From Pseudomonas sp. MF4836 (GTDB lineage Bacteria; Pseudomonadota; Gammaproteobacteria; Pseudomonadales; Pseudomonadaceae), in NCBI RefSeq assembly GCF_002018875.1, contig NZ_MVOL01000010.1:124001-188000 (forward strand): 64,000 nt of DNA. Direction: 5' to 3'. The translations under genes and the position numbers were made by a program. Shown piece after piece: positions 17,889 to 28,854 of this stretch. Every line of letters starts with the position of its first letter. The first letter of the stretch is position 1. The notes under the pieces were generated by a model. It was given only the letters and a program-made list of their open reading frames with translations, ran no database searches and was not told where the DNA came from.

Positions 17889-19628
17889 TTACTGCTGGAC
17901 CACTTGCGTGGTGCGCGGCTTGGGTTTCATCAGGCTGAAGTCGATCAAAGCCTTGGACTGGCGCTCGAAAGGGTTGCCGATCAGCAGCGGCCGCGGCTTG
18001 AAGCTGTCGCTGACCAGGCTCTTGCTGCGGTCCAGTTCGTCGGCGCTGAGGCCGGCCAGGTCGGTCCAGGTGTGAATCAGCTGCGAGCTGCTGTAGGGGC
18101 GACCCAGGTCGCCGGCAAAGCTCCAGTCGTGGGTTTCCCGCCATTTCGGCGAGGCCCAGGCCATGAACGGGATGGTGTACATCGGCGCGGTCGGCTTGCT
18201 TTCGTTGCGCCCCAGGGTGTTGTGGCCGGCGGAGTCGAAGACGTCTTCGCCATGGTCGGACAGGTACAGCAGGAAGCCGTTGGGATCGGTCTTGGCGTAG
18301 TCCTTGATCAGGCTGGACACCACGAAGTCGTTGTACAGCACTGCGTTGTCGTAGCTGTTGTAGGTCGGCACCTGATCGTCGCGCACGCCGGCGGGCACGC
18401 CCTGACGGTCGGTGAACTTGTCGAAGGTTGGCGGGTAGCGGTACTGGTAGCTCATATGGGTGCCGAGCAGGTGCACCACGATGAATTTGCGCGGGGCTTT
18501 GTCGGCCAGGGCCTTGTTGAAGGGCTCGAGCACATCGCCGTCATACTGGCGGGCGTTCTGGTTGCGGTTGTTGTTCAGGTACACCTGCTCGTCGGCCTGC
18601 TCGGAGAACGTGGTGAGCATGGTGTTGCGCTTGGTCATGGTCTGCTGGTTGGTGATCCAGTAGGTCTTGTAGCCAGCCTGTTTCATCACGCTGACCACCG
18701 ACGGCGTGGTCAGGTACAGCTCGGGATTCTCTTCGTCGGCGAAGGTCAGCACCTGTTGCAAGGCTTCAATAGTGTATGGCCGAGGCGTGATCACGTTGTC
18801 GAACACCGCCAGCTGATCCTTGAGCTTGTCCAGCTCCGGAGTGGTCTGGCGCGGGTAGCCGTAGAGACTCATGCGTTGGCGGTTGGTCGATTCGCCGATG
18901 ACCAGCACCAGGGTCGCAGGCAGGTCGGCCGAGGCGTCCTTCAGGTTTTTCAGTGGCGCGATCTTGCTTGCGCTGGCCAGCATGCCTTGCATGTTGTCCA
19001 GTTGTTCCAGGTAGCGGCGATAGGCAACCACCATCTGCCACGGCACGGCGGGCTCGATGCGGGTTTCGAATCGCTCCAGGCCGCCGCGCAAGCTGTCGGA
19101 ACGGGCGATCTGCTTGACCAGCGGGTAGCCGACCACCGCCACCAGCAGTGCCGTGGTCGCGACCAGGGCCCGGCCACGGGGCATGTACACGGGGCGCAAG
19201 CGGGTCCAGAGGAAAATGGAGAACGCGGTGTGGGCGATAAAGGCGAGGACGATCCACCAGGCAAAGTATTGCGTCATGTACTCGCCGGCTTCCGACGGGT
19301 TGGACTCGAACATGATGAAAATGACGCTTTGCGAGAATTCCTGCTGATAGATGAAGAAGTAGCCGAGGCTGGCCATGGAGCAGGCCCACAACACGATACC
19401 GATCAGGGCGGCGAGCAGGCGGGTGCGTGCGGGGAACAGCAGCACCGGCGCCAGCCAGATCGAGCTCATTATGAAAGCCTGGCGGAAGCCGGCGAAACCG
19501 GAGGTGTCGGTCAGCAGGATCAGCAGTTGGGTGATGCCGGAAAAGTACCAGAAGAACAGGAAGAGCCAACCCAGACCGGCCCAATCGAAACCTTTCGCAG
19601 ACGTGTCGCCGCGTTTAAACAATGCCAT
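17889..19628 (-). CDS. cptA: Phosphoethanolamine transferase CptA (LPS core modification)
   Basis: A 579-residue inner-membrane enzyme: five hydrophobic segments in residues 20-180, then a periplasmic alkaline-phosphatase/sulfatase-fold domain. Metal and nucleophile motifs are visible: VIGESTNRQRMSLYGY, the threonine in PRQTTPEL, and LYLSDHGEDVFD plus GHNTLGRNESKP. The Eptase/CptA family moves phosphoethanolamine from phosphatidylethanolamine to lipid A or core heptose; the arrangement and the PRxYTIEALQQVLTF block fit CptA rather than EptA. Such modification lowers surface charge and tends to be controlled by cation or antimicrobial-peptide sensing systems, one of which lies downstream here. 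The ATG at 19628 gives the family N-terminus; the longer frame upstream is unlikely. Confidence 0.88.
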   Translation of the reverse strand: MALFKRGDTSAKGFDWAGLGWLFLFFWYFSGITQLLILLTDTSGFAGFRQAFIMSSIWLAPVLLFPARTRLLAALIGIVLWACSMASLGYFFIYQQEFSQSVIFIMFESNPSEAGEYMTQYFAWWIVLAFIAHTAFSIFLWTRLRPVYMPRGRALVATTALLVAVVGYPLVKQIARSDSLRGGLERFETRIEPAVPWQMVVAYRRYLEQLDNMQGMLASASKIAPLKNLKDASADLPATLVLVIGESTNRQRMSLYGYPRQTTPELDKLKDQLAVFDNVITPRPYTIEALQQVLTFADEENPELYLTTPSVVSVMKQAGYKTYWITNQQTMTKRNTMLTTFSEQADEQVYLNNNRNQNARQYDGDVLEPFNKALADKAPRKFIVVHLLGTHMSYQYRYPPTFDKFTDRQGVPAGVRDDQVPTYNSYDNAVLYNDFVVSSLIKDYAKTDPNGFLLYLSDHGEDVFDSAGHNTLGRNESKPTAPMYTIPFMAWASPKWRETHDWSFAGDLGRPYSSSQLIHTWTDLAGLSADELDRSKSLVSDSFKPRPLLIGNPFERQSKALIDFSLMKPKPRTTQVVQQ

Positions 19629-19821
19629 GGAGCGCTCCAACCGGTTAATCACTGCTATCGCGGACACGCAGGAGCGGTCCGTGAGCCAGGGCGGCTCTGA
19701 ACCGAGCGGCCACAATGGCCGGAGTATCACCACTCAGGTGTGAAAAGTTTGTGAGCTGAAAGCGCGCCGCGTTCCGATGAACGGTGAGGATGGAACGGCT
19801 GATGAGGGGGTTGCAGTCATT

Positions 19822-19854
19822 GCCGGCATCATCCCCGCAAGGGATGACGCCGGC
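19822..19854. repeat. Near-perfect inverted repeat (hairpin) upstream of cptA
   Basis: GCCGGC-A-TCATCCC, loop CGCAA, GGGATGA-C-GCCGGC: 13 pairs with one internal mismatch. It lies between the small coiled-coil gene and cptA. There is no T-run, so it is not a classical terminator. Confidence 0.6.
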
Positions 19855-19906
19855 GATGTGGCGCAGAGGGCTGCGTCAGGTTGAATGCTGGGTCCGCTGG
19901 CGCGAC

Positions 19907-20092
19907 TCAGTTCGGCGAGGGTGCGTGCAGGCTGGTGATCTGGGCGGTCTGGCCCTGGCCTTGAAGCAATAGACGCAGTTGCGAGAGTTCCTGCTGCAGT
20001 TGATCGCGTTCTGCTTTCAATTGACGCAATTCATCACGACGGATCGTGACATACAGGGTTTGTGCAGGTCGTGCCGGTAGTACTGTGCCCAT
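19907..20092 (-). CDS. Small hypothetical coiled-coil protein
   Basis: A 61-residue protein without signal peptide or membrane segment. Its centre (residues about 18-45, RDELRQLKAERDQLQQELSQ) is a leucine-heptad coiled coil, suggesting a dimer or an adaptor. The ATG is preceded by GAGGTGAG at good spacing, which is the main support for it being expressed. No named family was recognised. It diverges from gnd. Confidence 0.6.
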   Translation of the reverse strand: MGTVLPARPAQTLYVTIRRDELRQLKAERDQLQQELSQLRLLLQGQGQTAQITSLHAPSPN

Positions 20093-20358
20093 TGCTCACC
20101 TCGCAAATGGCGTGTTTCAACTGTGTGTGTACCGCTCGGTTTCGAGGGTCAAAACACTATCGGCGCCGATTTTGATTTCTTTTGCCGGCAAAGGGAACTT
20201 TTTTATTTTTCAATGTCGTTGTGTCTTCGAGACGATTTGCGTCGTTATCCACTGTCTGCATGGGAAACTAAGTCCGGGCGCTCTGGACTAACCCTCATTG
20301 GCCCCATTGGGCTATAACCTTTTGACACAAATCTATTCGTAGTAAGGAGCATCAGCAC

Positions 20359-21335
20359 ATGCAACTGGGGATTATCGGACTGGGCCGCATGGGCGGCAAC
20401 ATTGCACGGCGCCTGATGCTCAACGGGCATGAAACCGTGGTGTATGACCGCAACGCCGAGTTTGTCAGCACCCTGAGCGGTGAAGGCGCCAAGGGCGTGG
20501 CCGATCTGCCGGCCCTGGTGGCAGGCCTGGAAAAACCGCGTGCGGTATGGGTCATGCTGCCGGCCGGCGCACCCACCGAAGACACCATCGAGACCTTGAG
20601 CCAACTGCTGGAAGCGGGCGATGTGATCATCGATGGCGGCAACACCTACTACAAGGACGACATCCGCCGCGCCCACAGCCTGGCGCAAAAAGGCCTGACC
20701 TACATTGATGTCGGCACCTCCGGCGGCGTCTGGGGCCTGGAGCGCGGCTACTGCATGATGATCGGCGGCGATGCCGACGAGGTTAAGCGCCTGGACCCAC
20801 TGTTCGCCGCTCTGGCGCCAGGTTATGGCGACATCCCGCGGACCAAGGACCGGGTTGCCGAAGATGACCGTGCCGAGCGTGGCTACATTCATGCCGGCCC
20901 TGCGGGCTCCGGGCATTTCGTCAAGATGATCCACAACGGCATCGAGTACGGAATGATGCAGGCCTTTGCCGAAGGCTTCGACATTCTCAAGACCAAGGCG
21001 TCGGAAAACCTGCCTGAAGATCAGCGTTTCGACCTCAACGTCGCCGATATCGCGGAAGTCTGGCGTCGCGGCAGCGTGGTGTCCTCGTGGCTGCTGGACC
21101 TGACCGCCGACGCCCTGGCCACCGATCCCAAGCTCGACGGTTACTCCGGTTCGGTCGCGGACAGTGGGGAAGGGCGCTGGACCATCGAAGCGGCCATGGA
21201 GCAGTCGGTGCCGGTACCGGTGCTGTCCAACTCGCTGTTCGCCCGGTTCCGTTCGCGCCAGCAAAGCACCTACGGCGATAAACTGTTGTCGGCCATGCGC
21301 TTCGGCTTCGGCGGCCACGTGGAGACTTCGAAAAA

Positions 21336-21339
<4 letters not shown>
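20359..21339 (+). CDS. gnd: 6-phosphogluconate dehydrogenase, short (GntZ/YqeC-type) form
   Basis: A 326-residue enzyme, much shorter than the 470-residue E. coli Gnd, as is usual for the NAD-preferring short class. The N-terminal Rossmann motif GLGRMGGNIARRLMLNGH is followed by the substrate region (GSGHFVKMIHNGIEYGMM). It oxidatively decarboxylates 6-phosphogluconate to ribulose 5-phosphate. AAGGAG precedes the ATG by eight bases. The stop codon overlaps the zwf start (ATGA), so the oxidative pentose phosphate enzymes are translationally coupled. Confidence 0.94.
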
Positions 21340-22849
<1,510 letters not shown>

Positions 22850-22853
<4 letters not shown>

Positions 22854-23671
22854 ATGACGCCACGCGACAGCCCATCCGCTTCCTGCTCAGCGACATGGAC
22901 GGCACCTTGTTGCTGCCCGATCACAGCCTCAGTTCGCGCACCATCGACGCGGTAAGGGCGCTGCGTGAGGCGGGGATTTATTTCAGCCTCGCCACCGGCC
23001 GCCCACCCAGGGCCATGCTGGCCCAGATCAAGACCCTGGGCGTCGACCTGCCCACGGCGGCCTTCAATGGCGGCACCATTGTCCATCCCGATGGCCGCTT
23101 TCTCGCCCGCCATCACCTGCCGGTAGACGCGGCGATCACCACCATTGAGCTGTTTTCGACGCAGCCCGAGGTGGAAGTCTGGGTGTTTGCCGACGGTGAG
23201 TGGTTGTTGCGCGACCCCCACGGGCCGATGGTGCCACGCGAGCAACATGGCCTTGGCTACCCGCCGGTGGTGGTCAAGGGTTTCGAGGAGTACTTGCCTC
23301 GCATCGACAAGATTGTGGCCGCGAGCAACAACGCGTCGCTGCTGGTGGAGCTGGAGGCGCAATTGCAAGCCCGGGTCGACGGTCAGGCCCAGGTGTCGCG
23401 CTCGCAGCCGGTGTACCTGGATGTCACGGCGATGGAGGCCAACAAAGGCCAGGCCCTGGTGACCCTGGCGGCTTTTCTCGGGGTAGACCTGGCGCACACG
23501 GCGGCACTGGGCGATGGCGGCAATGATCCGGCGATGTTTCACAAGGCCGGGTTGTCGATTGCCATGGGCCAGGCGCAGGAGGAGGTCAGGCGCCAGGCTG
23601 ACCGGGTCACGGCGAGCAACGTCGATGACGGTGCGGCGCAGGCCATCGAGCGTTATATCCTGGCGCGCTGA
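22850..23671 (+). CDS. Cof-type HAD-IIB family sugar-phosphatase
   Basis: A 273-residue haloacid-dehalogenase-superfamily phosphatase. Motif I DMDGTLL with the nucleophile Asp, motif II ATGRPP, motif III lysine (NKGQAL) and motif IV ALGDGGNDPAMF are all visible, with a C2B cap in between. Cof-type enzymes dephosphorylate sugar phosphates or pyridoxal phosphate. The ATG at 22850 overlaps the zwf stop codon and is the correct start; the longer frame reading into zwf is a shadow. Operon position suggests trimming of phosphorylated intermediates of the pentose phosphate route, which is inference. Confidence 0.93.
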
Positions 23672-23728
23672 TCGCTCGCGCCGGCCGATTTCCGGCGCCA
23701 GGCCCTTGAGCCCGGTGCCGGCCCATCG

Positions 23729-25231
23729 CTACAACCAGTAACTCACCGCGTACCAGCCCAGCAGGCCCATCACCACGGTGTAGGGCAGGGCCATCCACAC
23801 CATGCGCCCGTAAGACAGGCGCACCAGCGGGGCAATCGCCGAGGTCAGCAAAAACAGGAACGCCGCCTGGCCATTGGGCGTAGCGACGCTGGGCAGGTTG
23901 GTGCCGGTGTTGATGGCGATGGCCAGGGTTTCGAAGTGTTCACGGCTCATGTGCCCGTTGAGGAAGGCCTGCTTCACCTCGGTGATGTAAATGGTCGCCA
24001 CAAACACGTTATCGCTGATGGCTGACAGCAGGCCGTTGGCGATAAACAGCATGCCTGGCTGTTGCTCCGGCGGCAGGGCCAGCACCCACTGGATCAGTGG
24101 CGTGAACAGTTGCTGATCGTGAATCACCGCCACCACCGCAAAAAACACCACCAGCAGTGCGGTGAATGGCATGGCGTCCTTGAACGCATTGCCGATGCGG
24201 TGCTCTTCGGTAATGCCGGTGAAGGCGGTGATCAGCACGATCACCATCAGCCCGATCAGCCCCACTTCGGCAATATGCAAGGCCAGGCCGGCAATCAGGA
24301 TCAGGGCTGCCAGGCCCTGTACCAGCAGTGCCGCACGCTGGCGCGGGGTACGCTCGGCATCGTCGACGGCGGCGTAATCGGCCAGCACGGCGCGCACATT
24401 GTCCGGCAACAGGGTGCCGTAGCCGAACCAGCGCAGTTTCTCCAGGAGTACGCACGTCAGCAGTCCGGCAGCCAGCACCGGCAGTGACACCGGGGCGATC
24501 TTCAGCAGGAACTCGGCAAAGTGCCAGCCCATTTCATGACCGATCAGCAGGTTCTGCGGCTCACCCACCAGGGTGCACACGCCGCCCAGCGCAGTGCCGA
24601 CCGCGCCGTGCATCAGCAGGCTGCGCAGGAAGGCGCGGAACTGCTCCAGGTCCTCGTGGTGCAACTTGGGCAGCCGCTGATCGTCGCTGAAATCGCCTTC
24701 CTGGCGTGGGTCGTTGCCCGAGGCCACGCGGTGATACACCGAGTAGAAGCCCACGGCGGCGCTGATAATCACCGCCGTCACGGTCAAAGCGTCGAGGAAC
24801 GCCGAAAGAAAAGCCGAGAGGAAGCAGAACAGCAAGCCCAGCAGCACCTTGGAGCGCACCCCGAGCAACAGCCGAGAGAACAGGAACAGCAGCAGCTCCT
24901 TCATGAAGTAGATGCCGGCCACCATAAACATCAGCAGCAGGATCACTGGGAAGTTGTGCAGCAGCTCTTCATACAGCGCCTGGGGTGTGGTCATGCCCAG
25001 CAGCAGAGCTTGCACCAGCAACAGGCCGCCGGGCATCAGCGGGTAGCACTTGAGCGCCATGGCCAGAGTGAAGATGAATTCCAGCACCAGCAGCCAGCCA
25101 GCCGCTGCCGGGCTAACCAGCCAGAACAGCAACGGATTGAGAATCAGGAACGCGACGATACTGGCCTTGTACCAGCGTGGTGATTGACCGAGAAAGTTAT
25201 GGGCAAACGCCTGGGCCATTGAACCGGACAT
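23729..25231 (-). CDS. nhaB: Na+/H+ antiporter NhaB
   Basis: A 500-residue membrane protein with about 12 hydrophobic segments, homologous along its length to NhaB (opening AFAHNFLGQSPRWYK, conserved SAFLDALTVTAVII, GEPQNLLIG and NTGTNLPSVATPNGQAAFLF). It exchanges internal sodium for external protons and supports growth in saline or mildly alkaline conditions. AAAGGAG lies upstream of the ATG. It is a single-gene unit, convergent with the HAD gene. Confidence 0.95.
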   Translation of the reverse strand: MSGSMAQAFAHNFLGQSPRWYKASIVAFLILNPLLFWLVSPAAAGWLLVLEFIFTLAMALKCYPLMPGGLLLVQALLLGMTTPQALYEELLHNFPVILLLMFMVAGIYFMKELLLFLFSRLLLGVRSKVLLGLLFCFLSAFLSAFLDALTVTAVIISAAVGFYSVYHRVASGNDPRQEGDFSDDQRLPKLHHEDLEQFRAFLRSLLMHGAVGTALGGVCTLVGEPQNLLIGHEMGWHFAEFLLKIAPVSLPVLAAGLLTCVLLEKLRWFGYGTLLPDNVRAVLADYAAVDDAERTPRQRAALLVQGLAALILIAGLALHIAEVGLIGLMVIVLITAFTGITEEHRIGNAFKDAMPFTALLVVFFAVVAVIHDQQLFTPLIQWVLALPPEQQPGMLFIANGLLSAISDNVFVATIYITEVKQAFLNGHMSREHFETLAIAINTGTNLPSVATPNGQAAFLFLLTSAIAPLVRLSYGRMVWMALPYTVVMGLLGWYAVSYWL

Positions 25232-25317
25232 CGGCGGCTCCTTTTATTGAGAAGCGCGCAAAGTGCCGCAAGCCGCATTGAAGAGCAAGGAACGATGAAA
25301 TCTTTTGTCACAATCCG

Positions 25318-25440
25318 TAGCCGCTGCCGAAGGCTCGGGCCGCGTTCGGACGCTGACACTGAAGTACAACCCATTCCTTTCGGGTGTACTCCAGCGCCCA
25401 TCCCGGCCAGCGCAGCCTCGCCAAGCTCGGCAGCGATTAC
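25318..25440. repeat. REP-like family A inverted pair between nhaB and paaZ
   Basis: Plus-oriented unit at 25318-25349 (GTAGCCGCTGCCGAAGGC...) and inverted unit at 25405-25440 (GGCCAGCGCAGCCTCG...GGCAGCGATTAC). The pair fills most of the 223-base gap between the nhaB start and the paaZ stop. Confidence 0.65.
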
Positions 25441-25454
25441 AGGCTCGCGGGGGC

Positions 25455-27506
25455 TTACCCTTCGCGTTTGACGACGAGGGTCAGGATGTCGTAGCTGGCC
25501 ACCAGTTCGCCCAGTTGGTTGGTCACTTCCACGTCCCAGGCCACGACGCCTTGGGGGATGCCCTGGGGGCTGAGTTTGCCCTGGTCGATCTTGCGTTTGC
25601 AGGTCAGGCGCGCCTGGATCGTGTCGCCGATGCCCACCGGGTTGATAAAGCGCAGGGTGTCCAGGCCGTAGTTGGCCAGTACCGGGCCCGGTGCCGGGGA
25701 GACGAACAGCCCGGCCGCCGCCGACAGCACGAAGTAACCATGGGCGATGCGCTTGCCGAATTGCGATTCCTTGGCGGCGATCTCATCGAAGTGCATATAG
25801 AAATGGTCGCCGGACAAGCAGCCAAAGTTCACCAGATCGGCCTCGGTCACCGTGCGGCGATGGGTCAGCAGCGACTCGCCGATCTGCAGGTCCTGGAAGA
25901 AGCGGCGGAACGGATGCACCTCGGTCTCGATCACCTTGGCCCCCCGCACGTATTCACCGGTAACCGCCGCCAACATGCTCGGCGAGCCCTGGACGGCGGC
26001 CCGTTGCAGGTAATGCTTCACGGCCCGCAGCCCCCCGAGTTCCTCGCCACCGCCAGCGCGGCCCGGGCCGCCGTGTTTCAGTTGGGGCAAGGGTGAGCCA
26101 TGGCCGGTGGATTCGCCGGCGCACTCGCGGTCCAGCACCAGCAAGCGGCCGTGCCAGGCAGCCGCCACCGGGATCGCCTTGGCGGCAATCTGCGGATCGC
26201 GGGTCACCAGGCTGCCCACCAGGCTGCCTTTGCCGCGAGCCGCCAGGGCCAGGGCTTCGTCCAGGTCGTCATAGGCCATCAGCGTGCTGACCGGGCCGAA
26301 GGCTTCGATATCGTGGGCACCCGCCGCATGCGGGTCGCGGGCCAGCAGCAGGGTTGGGGCGAAGAATGCCCCCTGGCTGACGTTTTCGCCGCGGGGTTCG
26401 AAGCCGTCGCGGGCACCGAACAGCAGGTCGCTGCTGTGCAGCAGGCTTGCCACGCGCTCGGCCACATCCCGTTGCTGGTCGTGGGAGGCCAGGGCGCCCA
26501 TGCGCACGCCTTCCACCGACGGATCACCGACCACCACCTTGGCCAGGCTCTCGCGCAAACGGCTGGCCACGGCGTCGATGTGCTTGGCCGGGACGATGGC
26601 ACGGCGGATGGCGGTGCATTTCTGACCGGCCTTGGTGGTCATTTCCCGGGCGACTTCCTTGATGAACAGCTCGAATTCTTCATCGTCCGGGGTCACGTCC
26701 GGGGCCAGGATCGCGCAGTTCAGCGAGTCGGCTTCGGCGTTGAACGGCACCGAGTGGCGAATCAGGTTCGGGTTGACCCGCAGCTTGGCCGCGGTGTCGG
26801 CGGAGCCGGTGAAAGTCACCACATCCTGGCCTTCGAGGCGGTCCAGCAGGTCGCCGGTGCTGCCGATCACCAGTTGCAGGCTGCCGCTGGGCAGCAGGCC
26901 CGACTCGTCCATCAGGCGCACCACGGCCTCGGTCAGGTAGCTGGTGGCGCTGGCCGGCTTGACGATGCACGGCATGCCGGCGAGGAAGCAGGGGGCGAAT
27001 TTTTCCAACATGCCCCAGATTGGAAAGTTGAAGGCATTGATGTGCACCGCCAGGCCACCACGGGGCACCAGGATATGAGTGCCGGCAAAGCTCCCGAGCT
27101 TGCTCAGTTGCAGTGCCGGGCCTTCATGCACGATGTTGCCCGAGGGCAGTTCGCGGGCGCCGAGGCTGGCATAGGTGAACAGCGTGCTGTTGCCGCCTTC
27201 GATATCGATCCAGCTGTCGGCGCGGGTGGCGCCGCTGTGGTGGGACAGGGCGTACAGCTGTTCCTTGCGCTCGCTGAGGTACAGCGCCAGGGCCTTGAGA
27301 CGCTGGGCCCGTTGCTGGAAATCCAGGGCCATCAGCGCGGCGTTGCCCGCGCGGCGACCATGCTCGACGGCTTCGGCGAAGTCCGGGCGTTCTTCATGGG
27401 TGCGTGCCAGTTCATGGCCATCAAGGGCGCTGCGCAGCACCTGGGCACCGTGTTGGCCGATCCAGCGGCCGGCGATGAAGCTTTGCAGGGTAGGGGCGTG
27501 AGGCAT
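25455..27506 (-). CDS. paaZ: PaaZ: oxepin-CoA hydrolase / 3-oxo-5,6-dehydrosuberyl-CoA semialdehyde dehydrogenase
   Basis: A 683-residue fusion. Residues 1 to about 530 are an aldehyde dehydrogenase (PRGGLAVHINAFNFPIWG, TFTGSADTAA, catalytic Cys in KAGQKCTAIRRAIVP); residues about 545-680 are an R-specific enoyl-CoA hydratase (MaoC hot-dog; HFYMHFDEIAAKESQFGKRI). The hydratase domain opens the oxepin-CoA ring and the dehydrogenase domain oxidises the semialdehyde formed. ATG 27506 is used, with GGAG eight bases upstream; the GTG just before it is in frame. Last gene of the DUF485-paaL-porin-paaZ run, separated from the porin by a strong hairpin. Confidence 0.96.
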   Translation of the reverse strand: MPHAPTLQSFIAGRWIGQHGAQVLRSALDGHELARTHEERPDFAEAVEHGRRAGNAALMALDFQQRAQRLKALALYLSERKEQLYALSHHSGATRADSWIDIEGGNSTLFTYASLGARELPSGNIVHEGPALQLSKLGSFAGTHILVPRGGLAVHINAFNFPIWGMLEKFAPCFLAGMPCIVKPASATSYLTEAVVRLMDESGLLPSGSLQLVIGSTGDLLDRLEGQDVVTFTGSADTAAKLRVNPNLIRHSVPFNAEADSLNCAILAPDVTPDDEEFELFIKEVAREMTTKAGQKCTAIRRAIVPAKHIDAVASRLRESLAKVVVGDPSVEGVRMGALASHDQQRDVAERVASLLHSSDLLFGARDGFEPRGENVSQGAFFAPTLLLARDPHAAGAHDIEAFGPVSTLMAYDDLDEALALAARGKGSLVGSLVTRDPQIAAKAIPVAAAWHGRLLVLDRECAGESTGHGSPLPQLKHGGPGRAGGGEELGGLRAVKHYLQRAAVQGSPSMLAAVTGEYVRGAKVIETEVHPFRRFFQDLQIGESLLTHRRTVTEADLVNFGCLSGDHFYMHFDEIAAKESQFGKRIAHGYFVLSAAAGLFVSPAPGPVLANYGLDTLRFINPVGIGDTIQARLTCKRKIDQGKLSPQGIPQGVVAWDVEVTNQLGELVASYDILTLVVKREG

Positions 27507-27533
27507 CACGATTGCTCCGGTTCAAAAATGAGG

Positions 27534-27555
27534 CCGGCGCGGCGAACCGCGCCGG
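27534..27555 (-). terminator. UUCG-loop hairpin between porin gene and paaZ
   Basis: CCGGCGCGG and CCGCGCCGG form a perfect 9-bp stem; on the transcribed (minus) strand the loop reads TTCG and a T5 run follows seven bases later. It sits immediately after the porin stop codon, so it may partly end transcription before paaZ. Confidence 0.65.
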
Positions 27556-27562
27556 AGGGGGG

Positions 27563-28816
27563 TTACCAAAGCGCCAGGGTGTAACCGAGGATCAGTCGGT
27601 TTTCATCGATGGCGGTGCTCAAGCCATTGCCGGAGCGGAACGTCAGGTTGCGCCAGCGAATGCTCACGTCCTTGAACACGCCGCTCTGGATGACGTAGGT
27701 GATGTCGGTGTCGCGTTCCCACTCGCGGCCGTTGTCGACGGCGCCGGCCTTGACGTGGCGGCCATCGGTGTAGCGGCTCATGAAGGTCAGGCCGGGAATG
27801 CCCTGGGCGGCGAAGTCGTAGTCGTAGCGCAGTTGCCAGGAGTCTTCTTCGGCGCGGGTGTAGGTGTTGTAGGTCACCAGGTTGACCACGTACGGATCGC
27901 CGCCGTTGAGGAACGGGAAGGCGCTGTCACCCGACAGCTGCTGCCAGGTGGCGCTGACTTTGTGTGCGCCGTGGGCCAGGGTGAACATGCTGTTGAAGTT
28001 GCGGTTGTCGATACGCCCGGCACGTTCGGCGCCGTCGCCGCGACTGTCGAAATAGCGCAGGTCGCTGCGCAGGCTGAAGCCGTTGCCCAGGGGCTGGCTG
28101 TGCACCAGGCCGAGGAATTGCTGGCGATAGATTTGATCGAGCTTGCCGTAGTAATAGCTCAGGCTCAGTTGTGGGTTGAAGGCATAGCTGCCGCCGGCGA
28201 AATCGAAGTGGTCGCTGCGGGCGGCGCCATAGCCAATGTCGTCGTTGCTGGAGGAATCCCGCAGGTTGGTCTTGGTCAGGCGCCCGGTATTGATGGTCAG
28301 GCCGCTGATTTCCTGGCTGGTGAGCAGGCCGCCCTGGAAGGTCGAGCCCAGCAGTCGGGTGTCGTTGTAGGTGGCCACCGGCAGCAATGGCTGCAAGGTG
28401 CCGAGCTTCAACACGCTTTTGGACAGGCGCAGCTTGCCGGTCAGCCCCAGTTCGCTGAACTCGTCCGCCGGCTCATGGCTGTTGGGGCCATAGGGCAGCA
28501 GGCCGGTGCCACGGCGGTCGGGGCTGGAGTCGAGTTTGAGTCCCAACTCGCCCAGGGCATCCAGGCCGAAGCCCAGGGTGCCCTCGGTAAAACCGGACTC
28601 GATGCGGGCGGTAAAGCCCTGGCCCCATTCCTCGGCCTTGGACTGCGCGGCGTTGTCCTGGCGGAAATCACGGTTCAGGTAATGGTTGCGCAGCTCCAGC
28701 CGCGCCTTGCTGTCGCCAATGAAGTCGGCCAGGGCACTGGGGGCGAACAGCGGCAGGCTGAGGGCCGCCATGATCGACAGTAGAGCCTTGGGTGAAGCGA
28801 TGTGAGCGGGGTTCAT
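27563..28816 (-). CDS. paaM: OprD-family outer-membrane porin of the phenylacetate cluster
   Basis: A 417-residue precursor with a signal peptide (cleavage after APSALA) and an 18-strand OprD/OccK-type barrel. Family marks include DFIGDSKARLELRNHYLNRDFR at the start of the mature protein (given here as its key stretch near residues 31-52), the repeated tyrosine-rich strands and the C-terminal LGYTLALW ending in an aromatic residue. In P. putida the equivalent PhaK/PaaM porin admits phenylacetate. Placement between paaL and paaZ supports that substrate; other aromatic acids cannot be excluded. Confidence 0.88.
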   Translation of the reverse strand: MNPAHIASPKALLSIMAALSLPLFAPSALADFIGDSKARLELRNHYLNRDFRQDNAAQSKAEEWGQGFTARIESGFTEGTLGFGLDALGELGLKLDSSPDRRGTGLLPYGPNSHEPADEFSELGLTGKLRLSKSVLKLGTLQPLLPVATYNDTRLLGSTFQGGLLTSQEISGLTINTGRLTKTNLRDSSSNDDIGYGAARSDHFDFAGGSYAFNPQLSLSYYYGKLDQIYRQQFLGLVHSQPLGNGFSLRSDLRYFDSRGDGAERAGRIDNRNFNSMFTLAHGAHKVSATWQQLSGDSAFPFLNGGDPYVVNLVTYNTYTRAEEDSWQLRYDYDFAAQGIPGLTFMSRYTDGRHVKAGAVDNGREWERDTDITYVIQSGVFKDVSIRWRNLTFRSGNGLSTAIDENRLILGYTLALW

Positions 28817-28854
28817 TGTTGTTATTCCCTGTCATCCGATCGGTCGTGGTGAGT

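Noticed and set aside
17904..19700. 598-codon plus-strand frame
   Set aside because: Antisense to cptA, low-complexity composition, no ribosome-binding site or family match.
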